Positions 1 to 13,085 are shown, numbered from the stretch's first letter. The stretch is DNA of 64,000 nt from Lingula anatina (GCF_001039355.2 NW_019774291.1:623276-687275), one strand, 5' to 3'. Program-made: numbers and translations. Notes: a model not told the origin generated them from the letters alone.

Positions 1-2728
1 AGGTTATCCTGAAAATGGGCCCACAGATTTATGTTAATAGCAAACAAATGGGATACTTACAACTGTAACTATCACCTGTCTATTTTACTTAGTCTATGCT
101 TGGACCCATGATATATGCATTTGTATTAAGAGTCCAAGGTCTGAATATTTTTTAATGAAAAATAACCTTGAAAAAAATGGAGCTTGTAGGTTTTCAATGT
201 CTTAACTCGTTTAATGTTTGCTAGAACATTAACATAACTGTTCAAAAATCTTACCTTATTTCTAAGTCAATATGTTATACATAAAATCTTTAACAGCAAA
301 TTCATGAGACAAAATGAAGCATATCCAAACCAGACTCTTCTAACGACATGCACATGTACAAAGAAGCATCCACTGTGTGATCCATGTACGAAAATATTAC
401 TGCACAGATGCATGCAAACTGAACACTGCTTAATGCAAATAGCATATTCATGAACATTAAGAAGGATGATAAACAGTCATTGCTTTCAACTACCCTATTT
501 TCCATTTCAAAAAAAAAAAAAAAACCAAGCAGGTTTAACTACCTGACAATCAGGAAGAAAGGCACATATGTTGAGGGTCTCATTGGGTATTTTTGTTTCT
601 TGTGAAAGCCACTTTTTATTTTGGAAGATGCATGAAACGTCTATTTTATTTAGCATGACCCGTGAGGTAACCCATTCCCATAATATTTAAATGCAGCTTT
701 TAATTTTCCACTCCTCGTGAAACTAAGTCATTGTACCCAGTGATTCGTGCTTTTCAGGTTTTTTTGACTTGCATAATCAGGGAGATATGAATAAAGTTTC
801 ATTAGTTGTGATTTGGGAATTTGTGATTTTATTTCCCTGTGAACTGTCATTACTATCCCCCCAATGGAACCCTCTATGTTAATACTAGAGTTGTCCATTT
901 AAAACTAAGTGTATCTTACTGTTCACATTTAACAGTGGCAGATATAGCTGGATAAGCATCAGTGCACACTTTGAAGTGGAGTTTTAAATGCGAAAACTTT
1001 ATTTTATCAGTCTCTACAGCAATTAACCTGCATAAATCCATATTACTAAGCCTAAAGGCACCTTTTACTCACTGTATTTTAACGGATCTTTATTACTTTA
1101 AGAAAAATAGGACTGATAATTATTATTTCACAAAAGGTTTTCTTTAATGATTCTTGGTGATCTTTCACTAATAGCACCAAGATTATTTAAATATGTAAAA
1201 TTTACAAAATAGCTTTTACCTGTAAGTTGTAAAGTTCTAAAAAACCCTTGCGGGCTGCACACCAGCTATTCTGCTACAAATAAACTGTAAGTACCCTACC
1301 TTTATTGGTACCATTATTGGTAATTACATGGGTCAACACACAAGACTGGGTGACTGAAGATTTCAATAACAACATGTTTTTCAAGATGATTCACTACATC
1401 CTACAAAGTAGGATTTTCCATAACAGGGATTTTTTTTTTTAATAACACCATGCCTTTAAACTCAATTCTCAATTTAATTTCTAGATTCTGTGCGGTTTAC
1501 AGGCAGCAACTGGTTTGCCAGGAAAGAATAAATCTGATTATTGTTTTCAACATCAATTCATGGCATTTTTCTGATAAAGTATAATCAAACAGGTATTACT
1601 TGTCCTCAGATAACATCAACAAAAAGTTGTTTATGTACTTAATGTGTATTTAAACTCCTACACTTGAACCCCATCCCCAGCTTTGCTTTATCTTTTTGTT
1701 GTGCAATATGATCACATGCACATGACACTGTATCACAAGATTCAGTTTCCTTTTTCACCAGAAGTCAGTCAATCAGTATATAACAATTGTAAGGCATGAA
1801 GTCTAAGCACATGACCCAAACTGGCTAACCCATGAACAGAATTAATTTCAACCTTCAACTTCTGGTCATATGTAATCTGGATATGAAATGTACCTTGAGG
1901 TGATCATGAATAAGCAATAAAATGACAACCATACCTCCGTACTTATCCTGATATGTGTAACGACAATATATTCAGAGGACAATAGAAAGGATGGGCATTA
2001 TATTAATATTACCCCCAACACACACACACCTCACTCGGTAATGATACCCTATACTTTAGGGATATGATCTAAGTATGCCAAATTATTTTCTTGTAGACTT
2101 TTTACTCTACCAACATTTGATCAGTTCAATATGAATTAAATGAATTATTATCATTATACATGCTGGTAAATAGCATACCTGCAGAATCACTATTGCAATA
2201 TACATATTGTATTCTGTCTGTGAACCCGTCCAAGGTGTAAACAAGGCTATTTCTGGTTGTTTGTCAGTTCATTCACCTAGATACATGCTTGTCGAATGTA
2301 CTTTCATTATAATTACCAAAGAAATAGCAAATTAAGCACACAAATCTTTAGTTTGCAATCAAACCTTTAATAAAGAAAATAACCCCATAATATTAATAAC
2401 ATTAATATGCATAGAGTACATATAAAACAGAAATTGCTTTGCTTTAGAAAGTCAAGTTTATTCACCATCAGCATCCAGAATACATGATCAAGAGGCCTTA
2501 ATATTTCTTTGCTTTATACTATTATTAATATGTTCCTTTTTGCCAACTTCCAAAAACCAAAACTTCTGCGGTTAAGTTAGTCATTGTTTATTGTTCTAGT
2601 CACGTACATACACTTCAACAGGTCATACAAATTGTCTCTACCGCAGTCAGTAAATGCCTAGCACAAACAAAGCTAAGGTCATATCTGATTCACCTGCATA
2701 TGCACATTAATAAGATTTTTTTTCACTT
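1..2728. other. AT-rich intergenic DNA, no supported gene
   Basis: No reading frame here has convincing protein character on either strand. The longest, a 67-codon minus-strand frame at 302-505, has no recognisable domain. Several minus-strand GTAAG/GTATG donor-like sites exist (near 253, 1932 and 2179), but the open stretches before them are too short to separate from chance. Short A runs and a CA tract near 2019 are the only obvious simple repeats. Confidence 0.6.
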
Positions 2729-2916
2729 AAGGCCTATAGCCAGAAAATTTCAAAGGAGGGGGGGTCTAAAAAACCAGACTTTTCTGTTAACTTGGCTGAC
2801 CCAACTTGAAAAATGGCATAGAACCTAGACCAAAGGGAACCTAGCTTATGGACCAATAGGGTGGTCATTTCACCTCCCCCCCCCCATCATAGAACTATCT
2901 CTGCCTACAGGCCTGA
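2729..2916. mobile_element. MITE, CAGGCC-GTAGC family, copy 1
   Basis: A ~188 bp element whose ends are imperfect inverted repeats: the left end reads AAGGCCTATAGCCAG and the right end, reversed, reads TCAGGCCTGTAGGCAG. Just inside the termini lie a G run (about 2757-2764) and a C run (about 2877-2885), so the arms can pair further. Two other copies with the same plan are at 56600-56766 and 61852-62018. It has no coding capacity, so it is a non-autonomous DNA-transposon derivative. The superfamily cannot be set because target duplications are unclear. Confidence 0.6.
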
Positions 2917-4591
2917 CCTCTACAGGCTGACATGTCGACAGCAATGTTTTAACAGTAATTATTCATTCTTTTCAATGGGCAAAAAATATCATACATAAAT
3001 ACAGATACAATTAGTTTATAATAATAAAAACTGTATTTCTATATAGCATTTATTGTGTTTTTGCTGCATAGAATAGAGCTATAGAGTAGCCTGCTTTTTA
3101 ATATTGTGGCTAGAATGTTTTGATTTTAAGAAATTAAGATTTCAGAACATATATAAGGATAAGAAACTGAATGCTACTTGAGCTACATGTACTGATCAAG
3201 TCAAACAAGACGGTTTATGTTTCAGAGGCAATACCAGCTATACATGCTATAATAGTTAGATATGTCACTGGCATATTAATACATAAGTATATCCATTTAA
3301 ATCTCTCAAATTCTTTTAATTTTCTTTCTTAAAAGAGTTTTAAAAAATCTTACCTGTATAAACAGCATAATGTACACATTAAGTAATCCCAACAAATATC
3401 CAGTATATAATCCAACTTCCGCTGGACCGGTCAATTAATACTCTGCCTACCCTACATAGCTGGAGCACCTAGTTGTATAATGCCTCTGAATTAAACTTCT
3501 GGCGTCTCATTTCTTTTCATACCCTTTTCCAAGCTGTACTGCACTGAATGATAGACGACATTGTATTTTGGTGGTATTATTATGAAACTGGGTCATACTA
3601 AGGACAACAATGGACTGACCTAGAGTCAGGTCGGTACGACCAGACATCAGCTAAATGCCATAAAAAGATGTTGGTCTTTGAATAATATGTACATTTCTGG
3701 GGTATTTCTCTTATTAAGTAACTGATGTATCTCCTAAATTTGTTGAGATTTGAGAAATACTATGTCTAGCTGCTAAGACCTCCTTTCATAGTTTGAACTT
3801 AGTTGTACACCTTACATAAGGGCCACATCAATGAAGGTTAGGTCCTGTATAAGCAGAGCAAGGTTACGATGGTTGCAGGCTCACATGTAGGACTTTTACA
3901 TTTTAACTTGAAACAGTTTATTAGTCTTTTTTTTTTAAAGATGGTGATTATTAAACCAAATGGATGACTTACTAGTTATTGCTACATGATACGGTAAGAA
4001 TTTTGAAGTTGTTATTCTACCATGAAAACTTCGGTGAAGCGTAGGTAAACAACCCATTCATGCACTGTGACAATAGAGAGCATGTAAGGACATGGCTAGT
4101 TCAAGTTCTTAATATCCTAGATATTTTCTTTAAGGGTAAAAAAAAATGCACAAATATTAGAAGTTTATCAGAAACAATTACCACTTGGATAAGTTTATAC
4201 TGTTTTCACGCAATAAATATATCCATATAAGAAAATTTCCCAATAGGTCAATTAAGTTCTAGGGCAAAAAAAAAAAAAAAAAAAAAAGAAGGTAGATGCA
4301 ATGCAACTTTTTTCTTACAGGATTTTGCTTCAAGTCATTCATTACCTTGTTTGATGAAGTGAACAAAGGTCAACTCTACAGTTGTGTGCCTACATTTATA
4401 TCACATGAAATAACTTTATGCCAATCCCAAGTTCAAGTACAAATAATATCAACTATTGTGTCATGTTATTTCTTGTATGCTTTAAAATCATGCCATCTAT
4501 AATAACAGCAGTTGGATACTACGAGCAAAAAAAAAAAAAAAAAAAAAATTACATAAAAAAAAAAAAAACAATCTACAGGATCAATCCACTT
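2917..4591. other. Intergenic DNA, no supported gene
   Basis: No gene is supported. A-runs occur at about 4266-4287, 4530-4548 and 4556-4568. A minus-strand open stretch ending at a good GTAAGA donor (about 3355-3431) would encode a hydrophobic segment, but it has no clear acceptor and is treated as chance. Confidence 0.5.
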
Positions 4592-4753
4592 CGAGGGGTT
4601 TCTTGCTAAACTGCTTTTAGCTTAAGCGGCTTAGATGTCTGGCACGCCTACTGAAGCTGCTAAACGATAATTAATTACCCCCTTGCAACTTCAGTAGGTG
4701 CGACAGACATCTAAGCTGCTTAAGTTGATTGTCATTTAGCAAGAATCAACTCG
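4592..4753. mobile_element. Foldback/MITE-like inverted repeat
   Basis: Two arms of about 60 bp form an imperfect palindrome. The left arm contains TTCTTGCTAAA, CTTAAGCGGCTTAGATGTCT and CCTACTGAAG. The right arm contains the reverse complements CTTCAGTAGG, AGACATCTAAGCTGCTTAAG and TTTAGCAAGAA, with a short AT-rich loop around 4660-4685. There is no open reading frame. A diverged partial copy of the left half is at 5840-5935. The structure is what a non-autonomous foldback or MITE element would show; its class is not determinable here. Confidence 0.65.
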
Positions 4754-4873
4754 GAGATAGGTCAATCCACAGTTAGTACAAAAGGGTCTGCCAATGGTCC
4801 CTTAGTCTGGTAGAGGGTATGCCATTGCTACAGTTGTGACAAATATTGTTGTGACTTGAAAGCATACCCTGAC

Positions 4874-5550
4874 TGGTGAACCATGAAAATCTGACTCCCC
4901 TAAAATGCGACTCCCCAGTCAGATTTTCATTATGATATGATTGAGGCGTTTAGCCTCTGATTGTGGTAGACCTGGCAATGTAGTGGCACTGTCTGTTACA
5001 GGGAAAGGAGATAGTGGACTGGTTGCAGAAAGCACTTTTTGGTCACCAAGTGACCTTCATCAGCTGCAAGTCAGAAGGAAAAAAAATGAAAAAACGGCTT
5101 CAGATTACTAGGGGTTTCAGATTACTAGGGGGAAGAAGGGGATCGGTCAGCAAAGATGTCTGACCTTTGTTTATTTGAATTTTCTTTATGGTATCTTGCC
5201 ATTGTGAATGGTACAAGCCATCTCAGCTTAAAGTATCATGTTTGATCACCATTCAGTCTAAGCTGCTGCATCGTGTTTTTTTTTTAAATTTCTTTCACCA
5301 AATATTTTACCATCAAACTTTCAAATATTTTCAATATATTCTTCATACAATATACTAAAAGGAAAGATGTTGAAATGATAACCAAATATCAAATAAATAA
5401 CTTCTGAATAGGTGAGTCATTGGGTGGTAGAATACACTTTTTTAATTTTCATATTTTCTCATGAAAATTTTCACCTGCAATCTAACAAAAAGTTCATTAC
5501 GCATGCTACAAGATAACAGTCATATACTCAAATAAAATAAATAAAATAAG

Positions 5551-5581
<31 letters not shown>

Positions 5582-5703
5582 TTTTTTATTTTTTTTTTTG
5601 AGGGGGGGGAGTCAAAATTTCATGGGGGGAGTCAGATTTTCATTGTGAAATTTTGGCTGGGGGAGTCAGATTTTTATAAGCGGCAGATTTTCATGTTTCA
5701 CCA
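4874..5703. mobile_element. ~830 bp element with 20 bp terminal inverted repeats
   Basis: The left end (TGGTGAACCATGAAAATCTG) matches the reverse complement of the right end with one mismatch (A for C at position 9). Both ends then run into GACTCCCC-type motifs that recur in direct and inverted orientation (around 4895-4925 and 5605-5670). The interior holds a directly repeated CAGATTACTAGGGG motif near 5101-5130 and a TA microsatellite at about 5553-5580. No transposase frame is present, so this is a non-autonomous element. It lies between the two related sequences at 4592-4753 and 5840-5935. Confidence 0.6.
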
Positions 5704-5839
5704 ACAACACACTCTGTGCACTTATAATGCTCTGCTATCATATTCATCAGTTAATGCTAAGACAGAGGAAATATTTCCTCTGTCCTAGGTAGATGTATCA
5801 AAATTCACTAGGACTGGGTTCCCATGCCTAGATGGATCC

Positions 5840-5935
5840 AACAGGATCAGTCTAACTCCACAGGAATTCCCTCTAAATTGTTTAAGCAGCTTAAATGTCT
5901 GTCACGCCTTTCAAATCAGCTAGGACGTAATTAAC
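5840..5935. mobile_element. Partial diverged copy of the 4592-4753 element
   Basis: The segment carries, in order, CAGGATCAGTC, CTCTAAATTG, TTTAAGCAGCTTAAATGTCT, GTCACGCC and ACGTAATTAA. These parallel CAGGATCAATC, TTGCTAAACTG, CTTAAGCGGCTTAGATGTCT, GGCACGCC and CGATAATTAA in and just before the left half of the 4592-4753 element. The right half is not evident. Identity is estimated by eye. Confidence 0.45.
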
Positions 5936-6537
5936 TTTCATGCATACTCAGCCTCCGGTAGTTAATAACCCATAAGATCCCCCCCCCCACCCCCCCAAAA
6001 AAAAATGTTTTTAAAAACTTGATAACCAAAGTAAAATTGGACTAGACACTTACACTAGGAAGACTTCATGAAAAGGTGCCATCCACAAGACTGATATTTG
6101 TGTGCTGACCCCTAGATTTGATTGCCTGTTATAATCCAAGTCTCTTTTAACCACACTATAGTATATTAAATTTACATTTAAGTGAGGTTGGACTCCCAGT
6201 AAGGCATATAAACCACTTTGACTAGTTTTTTATACAACTAAAATAAAATGACATGTCAAGGGATAAACTGAATCAGCTATTGAGTGCATCTTGATGGCAT
6301 ACGGCAAGTATTTTCGTTTTTACCAGTTTTCACTTACTAGTATATACATTTAACAGGTTTTCCAAAATAGTTTAAAACTTTTTCTGCAATGTATCAATTT
6401 AGTATGATATTAATAGGATTTTTTCCTATAAAAGCAGTCAAATTAATTGACTGATCAAGATGGTAGCCAAATCTGACATTTTATATAATAAAAATTTATC
6501 GGTTGATACAACACACTTTATCCTCATAGCCCTTTAG

Positions 6538-6642
6538 GATACCAAGATCATATTTACTGGCTCTGTTTCAATTTTATTGGCATTTGGAGTGGGGGCCATT
6601 ATCATGATTACATATAGACTGAAGACTAAAGAAAAGTGGTAA
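6538..6642 (+). CDS. Possible terminal exon with one membrane segment
   Basis: After a plausible acceptor (CCTCATAGCCCTTTAG) there is a 34-codon open frame ending at a TAA at 6640-6642. It begins DTKIIFTGSV, has a hydrophobic core of about 17 residues (SILLAFGVGAIIMITY) and ends in a basic tail (RLKTKEKW). The charged-hydrophobic-charged layout would suit the last exon of a small single-pass membrane protein. No partner exon was found upstream, there is no polyadenylation signal nearby, and short hydrophobic frames arise readily in AT-rich DNA, so this may well be chance. Confidence 0.15.
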   Translation, partial: DTKIIFTGSVSILLAFGVGAIIMITYRLKTKEKW

Positions 6643-7219
6643 AAAAAAATAAAATGTCAGTCCTAATCTTATCTAATACTTCACAATGTTTGAGCTTATT
6701 CCAGCTCTTAACTTAAACTATCATAGTTATAAGATTACAGTACTAGTAATCTAACTATATATTTTAAAATACAAAGGTTTCCAAAATTAAAAAAAAAAAA
6801 ATGGTATGAAATCCAAAAAAGAAAGCTACACTCTCAATGTACACTGTATACAGCCTCAGACTTTGGACAAGTTTGCTTGTTATATATACCTACTTATTAT
6901 CAAAAGTAAATCCATTCTATTTTGCACGAATGTTTTACAACAAGACATAGCTATTAACAGTATTTCTTTCTGAAGAAGGCATGATGTAATCATTCTCAAT
7001 TTTTGTGAGTGCAGAATGCCTCTTTTACATGTAGTATATAAGACTTTTTTTCACTAGGACACCACAAAATGCTATGGTGTAGTTAGAAAGTGGAAAATAG
7101 CATACTAGTAACAAGTCTAACAACTATAAGCAATTTTTTAAAATGATACATGCAAACACCAACAAATGCACTTTCTAAAGTCATTTAGCAAAATTCATGT
7201 ACATTTTTATAGTACTTAC

Positions 7220-9504
7220 CAACATATTTATTCTCTATCAGCACCTTCAGCATGCGTAGCGGACCACTGCGCAAGACCAGCTTGCACATCTCTATCAAAG
7301 CATTTTGCATCATCCACTCCTGGAACACAACTGTAACCCCCTCTCTTAGACTATTTTCATCTCCCCATATTGAACTGAACTCCACCAAATGAGTGTCACC
7401 ATACTTAAACGGGTTGAAGGACAAATATGGCCGCCAGAATGCATTGCAAATTATCATAAATGTGTCCCCTTCATTAGGAGAGGAATGAAACGATGGATCT
7501 GTTGAACTTGGATTTCCTTGAGCATCTGTAGAATTTGACACAGAAACCTGTCTCTTGGCATCCTTTTGCTTGTCATTTGGATGTGAAGCGTGTTTCGCCA
7601 TTGGAGTTATTTCTGCGTCTTTTTCCACCCTAATAGACTCTTCTAATTCCACCTTTAGCAGACTTTCTTCCAGTTCTCTTTTTCGCAAGGATTCTTCTAA
7701 TGCTGAATTTGGTACAAAACTAAACATGATTATATGTCATTTATCCTCGTCTTTGATTTCAAGCTATACATCGAATCTAGTTCCTTTTAATGACCTTGAA
7801 TGTTGTTTCAATCACAATCCTTTTTGACTACATGATTCTCATAATGGTCATGTTACATCTTGATAAATACAAAATATTTCCAATAAGGTAATCATCAATT
7901 CAGTGAAAATATATATATGATCTTTTCCTCTAGTAAAATAACTCTGGGGCATAACATTGGGAAAATTTACCCATGCAATCAAGTGCAATCAAATGCAATC
8001 AATGTCATCCTTTTCTATTTATTTAGATCATGATACCATTTCTTCCATGCAGAATGTCCAGGTTCATTTTGCTTCAATGCATGAATTTCAGAACTGATGA
8101 CCTCCCCTATTATTAGGATTCAAAGTACATGTCAAAAAAGATGATTCTTTCATAGGCAGAGGGATTTCGGTAGCTTTTATAATTTAGTGTCACTGAATTT
8201 TCATAGTGCAATATGACTGTTAACAGTTAAACCTTCAAAAGAAGTCTTGTGTTAAGTATGGATACCAAGATGGTAGCAAAGCACCGAATCACAACACACT
8301 ATCATTGGGATGAATCACTGATTGGTATTTCTTGATTTAAAATTAGTTCAATATAAGCAGATTTAAGTAGGTCCCATAATCACACAGTCTTTATGATTGG
8401 TGATGGTTTGTTGCATGTGATTTAAGTGATCTTGCTCATCATTCTTGCAAGCAGTTTTGGTAATTTAAAGCTGGGAACCAATACCTGGGTGTTCAACACA
8501 GAAGACATTGCCAATTCCCTATGGCAATGTGCACCTGCATTAAGTTGCCCCTGAAAACAAAAAGAAAAGATAAAAAATTAAATAATTGCTGACCACTTAA
8601 TGCTGGCCAATATGAATATTAACATACAGTATATATTAATATAAATATATTTTCATATTAATAATAATATGAATATATATTTGTCTTAAACAACACATTC
8701 ATTTTATATAAATGTCCATATCAAAAAGTATCATGTACAATCTTCCAGCATGTATATATCCAGGACACTTAAGACTTACTAGTAGACTGTTTCATTTTCC
8801 CATATTAAAAGAAGAAAAGAAGTCCGCATACTCAAGTTATATATATAAACATGTATATATTGCTCCATATCTGCAAGAGAATATCCCTTTTGTTTCACTG
8901 TCAAAAACAAAATGTTCAGATTATCAAAGATAATAGATTATGTTAGGTGATATAAACTGACACACTACATTCATTTGATTAAAAAGTATGTACAACTGGC
9001 CTCTACTTATGGTACAGAGATAAAAAAACATTATTTTATAAGTACCATGCCATGATTATATTAGAAATCTCTTTATCTGGGTGGTATTGTGTGCACTTCA
9101 AAGCTGTCAAATGTATAGACACAATGCAGAAATAAACGGTCACTATGTTGACAGTGCCAAAAATAGGTTTATTCTTCAATTCTGATGAAATATTACATAA
9201 TGCTTAACAGCATAATCATTACCCATTGTCAATTAGGTACTGCAGGACAGTGCAGGTAACACAGATATTTACAAAATGTGACTAGCAAAGGTCTTCAGGC
9301 CCATGGAAGTTCAAAGTCACACCTTGAAAAATCCAAAAATGAAGATTTGACCAAAAAATGCATCATTTCACGAAAAATAGCCCGTTCAGGCTGGTTTTTT
9401 AACTCCACCTATATTTTAGTAATACCGATCATTCCTGTGGATTTGAAGACAACAGGTCTCCTGGTTTTCCATTTAATGTCTTATTTGTATTGCAGATATG
9501 CTGA

Positions 9505-9536
<32 letters not shown>

Positions 9537-10969
9537 CAGCATAACTTTTGTAACAGTGGTCATGCAGATCGTGCTGTTTTTGAACTCGACCTGTATTTCA
9601 GTCATAGGCCTTCATCAACCTTCATCAGTCCTGGTCACTGTACCACACAGTGGTCAGCGACTAACAACATCTTCTCACATCAGTCTTATGAAGGCCTCTG
9701 ACCAAGTTGGCTACAAGCTGATGTACGGTGAGGAAAAACTTTTTGAAATTAACTCAAAGGATTTTAGGTCTTACATGCATGTTCACCAGGAAGTACTAGT
9801 AGACTACCCATATATACTGTATATTCCCTCTCAAATTACCAGCTACCTGTGCCTCAATGACCAGCTGTCAGAATTCTGAACATACTGAGAGGAGAGTTCC
9901 AAATTATGACAGTAATTTAAATCAAAAAGATTAATATTTTTTCAATCACACTAATGGCAATATTTAGTAATAAAAATAATCATTTTCTATTTCCTTCAGC
10001 CAAAAAGAATAATTTCAAACCTATCACAAAACCATATAGGCAAGATGATATAATTATAAAAATTAATAATGTTGGGATTTCCACTGCTAGTGCAAGCCTT
10101 AATGTCAACAATTTGTTATAATAAAACAACTGTGTATCAAAATTCCTTACCCAGCAGAGATACTTATAAATAACTGTGGTATAATCCTGTTATAAAAAGT
10201 ATTCAGCATTCCGTACGAGTCCACACCTTTGTCATATAGTTGTATGTTAATTCATTGCATGTGCATATACATTATATCTTTTGACTTCACTTAAAGGACT
10301 GATGAGTTTCTTACTTCAGGACGCCCTTGTTACTTATTATTGTACATGCACTGTGTTCAACACTTAAGTAAGCAATGGTTCTAGTAAAGTTTTAACTATG
10401 AACGATAAGTATATGGACTTTGATGCACTGGAGGTTACTGATATGGGGGCTTTTATTTGCTTACATTTAGCTATAGCCTAGATAATCCAGATTGGAGGAC
10501 GGTAAAGGCTTCTCTAGAATTGCCATGCACCAATGCATTACTACTGTACTGTACATCACTTAATTTTCACTTTGGGAAGTAAAATCAATAAAAATAACTG
10601 GCATCTACCCACTGTCTCGCACCTTAAAAAGATTTGCACAAATGTAAGCATTCTAAAGATTGTCTTAAACAACTCCAGGATGTCTATGTCTCTAAAGTTG
10701 AGACACATTCCTGTGTGAAATACAGTGTACCTGTATTTCAAGATCCATTTGATTTCGATACACTCTGTATATCACCAACTTCAAGTTTCTTATTTGAAAG
10801 CTAGCAGAGACGCACATCCAAACAGTATACTCAGTATTTTAAAGTAGATACTCAAGTTAATTACTGTAAGCTAAGTGGTAAAAAATGTGGCAAATAAGTA
10901 GACAAATTTTAACTTACAGAATACTTGGCCTCTCTTCTCCTGCTCTGTTGACATTCTGATGAAGTTGAC
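7220..10969 (-). CDS. Unrecognised gene, 5' part (two exons)
   Basis: The large exon (about 7702 down to 7220) is open throughout and ends at a strong donor (GTAAGTACT). It encodes a charged segment with the tandem motif LEESLRKRELEESLLKVELE, a Ser/Asn/Lys-rich linker, then a more ordered-looking stretch including NPFKYGDTHLVEF and MLKVLIENKYV. A candidate first exon at about 10969-10918 starts at ATG 10954 with MSTEQEKRGQVF and ends at donor GTAAGTT. Joining it to an acceptor at 7703 keeps frame (12 codons plus one base, then two bases). Alternatively the large exon begins at ATG 7727. The 3' exons were not found. No family was recognised; the glutamate-rich N-terminus is probably coiled or disordered. 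It lies head-to-head with KRIT1. Confidence 0.5.
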
Positions 10970-11260
10970 CTAGTTATGAAAAGGAGTAATCATTAAGCTA
11001 TAAAACACACGATTGTAAGTTGTTGATAAATCTTTTGTAACAACATCCAGTGTCATATAATTTTCTTTTGAAATTAATTACAATAAAAATAAAATAAACT
11101 TTGTAAAAGAGTTGTTCATTTTTTTAATATTTAGAGCCACGGCGTAAATCATGTTTCACAATCCGAACTGCTCCCCTTGACCTATATACTGCCAAGATGG
11201 CCGGTGGCTAAGTTGTGAGTTGGTACGGGCTTCAATTGAACTGATAATGTTTAAACAAAG
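10970..11260. promoter_or_regulatory. Divergent promoter and KRIT1 non-coding first exon
   Basis: This ~290 bp stretch separates the candidate first exon of the minus-strand gene from a KRIT1 leader exon that ends at donor GTAGGT (11261). It contains CCAAGATGGCCGG at 11192-11204, a good match to the YY1 element common at TATA-less divergent promoters. The leader carries two tiny upstream open frames: an ATG at 11198 closing after four codons, and an ATG at 11247 that reads across the splice junction and stops at 12002, eight bases before the KRIT1 start. The transcription start sites are inferred, not seen. Confidence 0.4.
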
Positions 11261-12009
11261 GTAGGTTGTTCTGTCTTCACTTGTGATGGAATTGTTAGCA
11301 TATATATTCAAGTTTTACAAGTGTTTTCAGTTTGTATGTTGTTGATTCAGTTTTAAAGATATAAGGGACCACACCCCACTAACCAAATACAACTAGCGTT
11401 AATGAAAAGTACAGTACACTTCCACGGTACAGATCTTATCTGTGCCATTCACGTTGAACATTATGTACCTATACGTTTGCTGTCGAGTTGCAGTGTGTGC
11501 TGTTTTAAACATGTTTACTGGTCTTTATACATTTGGCCTTGCTTTTTATGAAATTTGAATTTCGCCTTGAATATGTTTTGTATACATGCTGTACAGTACA
11601 TAATGTAAAAAGCCAAGGAAATGGGTGGAGACTGTTTTGAACTCTGACAGAAATAGTGCTATCAGTGTTGTTATATTTTTTCAGCTGGCGCTTTTTTTAT
11701 ATATCTAATTGTATAAATTTATTTTGTCAACTTACACCTATTCAAATGGAAAACTGAACAGACAAAATATACTATTTAGGATTGAACTAGTGTAATCTTT
11801 TCAAGTCCCAAATGAAGGAGATACAGTAGTAAATATCTCTTATGATAAATTCACTATTTTTTTCGTAAGTGTTTCCTTGAATCTCTTGACAGATTTAAAA
11901 GAAAATAAGGACAGGAAATTTGTTTTCTCTTTCTTTTTGTCACTGTTTTTTTAAATTTTTTTTTTAATTTTCTATTCAACCCCTTATGTTTACAGGAGGT
12001 AGGACAATA

Positions 12010-13085
12010 ATGGATGCCATCATTGCAGTGCTGCGCCTTGCTCAGCCTCTTGCACAGCGTCCAACTGCTACCACATCAGGCCTGTTTGAAATATTACTGG
12101 CAGATGTTAAAATATCCAGTACTGATAACTCCAGAACCATAAAGCAGTTACCAAAAGTAGTTGTCAACATCAACCCCCAAGATGAGGAGCCAACAGATGT
12201 TATAATTAAATATGTTCACCAGTTGACAGGAGGGGATACTGGAGGCCTTAGAGGTATGGCTTACACTGCTGACTAAAGGAAAGAGATGCCTGAGTGACTT
12301 TTCAGCTGTAAAATTCTGTTAATTAAGAAAATTGTTTTTTTTAGATGGAAAGATACCTTTACGTATATGAAGATCTAAATTGTTTTCAATCTAATATTGT
12401 ATTTTATTTCTTTGGTGATGATACTTAGCAAAACAGTTCATGAAACTAAACTTTCTGTATTTATTAATCATGATTATAATAAGATTGCTCAAATTAGTAA
12501 AAACGTTTTATATTTCGACAGGTTTAAGAAGTTTATTTGTACCTCCAACAAAGTTTGAATCTGGTGATAGAGAATCATTTATGAGGGCTTCATTATTTTG
12601 TGTACCTGTGGATGGAAGAGGTAAGCAAATGCAATATTTATTTCAGTTTTTATGTGACTTTGTTTTCGTGATATAATCTGATGAAGTGGGAATATGAATT
12701 AGAGCGTTCATTAAGTAAAGATAATTTACAATGATCGGTTTAGCAGAAAATTTTCTGTATTTTGCCTTTGAAAAAAAATTTTTTTTGAAAATATTGTTTT
12801 TACATTATTGTTTGACTTCATTTGCAGAGAGAGCAACCACTGCTTTTATGAACCAGAGTGTGTCCTTCCCCCAGTTTCATTCATTAGACTTTGTTCTCAG
12901 CTCTCTTAATAGCAATAGCATCAACTATGCAAAAGCAACAAGGCACATGGTTCAGAGGCTAGATAGGTAAGTCCCTGTAAGAGGTTAGCACAGTTTTCAG
13001 TTGCTTGGTCTTTTTTTATATTTTATCAGAGTTCTTTCTTTAAGTGATGGTGAATTCCAGTTAAGAATTTGTACCCTCTGATGTG

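Noticed and set aside
3355-3431. Minus-strand hydrophobic open stretch ending in LLNVYIMLFIQ at a strong GTAAGA donor
   Set aside because: No polypyrimidine acceptor precedes it and hydrophobic codons are common in AT-rich DNA. A similar chance-like stretch occurs at 2180-2240 (EYNMYIAIVILQ). Phase would fit the 7.2 kb exon, but that alone is weak.
8476-8552. Minus-strand exon-like segment with acceptor and donor (open as GQLNAGAHCHREL...)
   Set aside because: It stays open only in phase 0, while the first exon at 10954 ends in phase 1 at its better donor; including it gives an early stop. It may be an alternative or non-coding exon.
9498-9879. Overlapping plus-strand frames after an A run
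   Set aside because: No family resemblance. The segment shares about 70% identity by eye with 9380-9440, suggesting a diverged repeat rather than a gene, but too weak to list.
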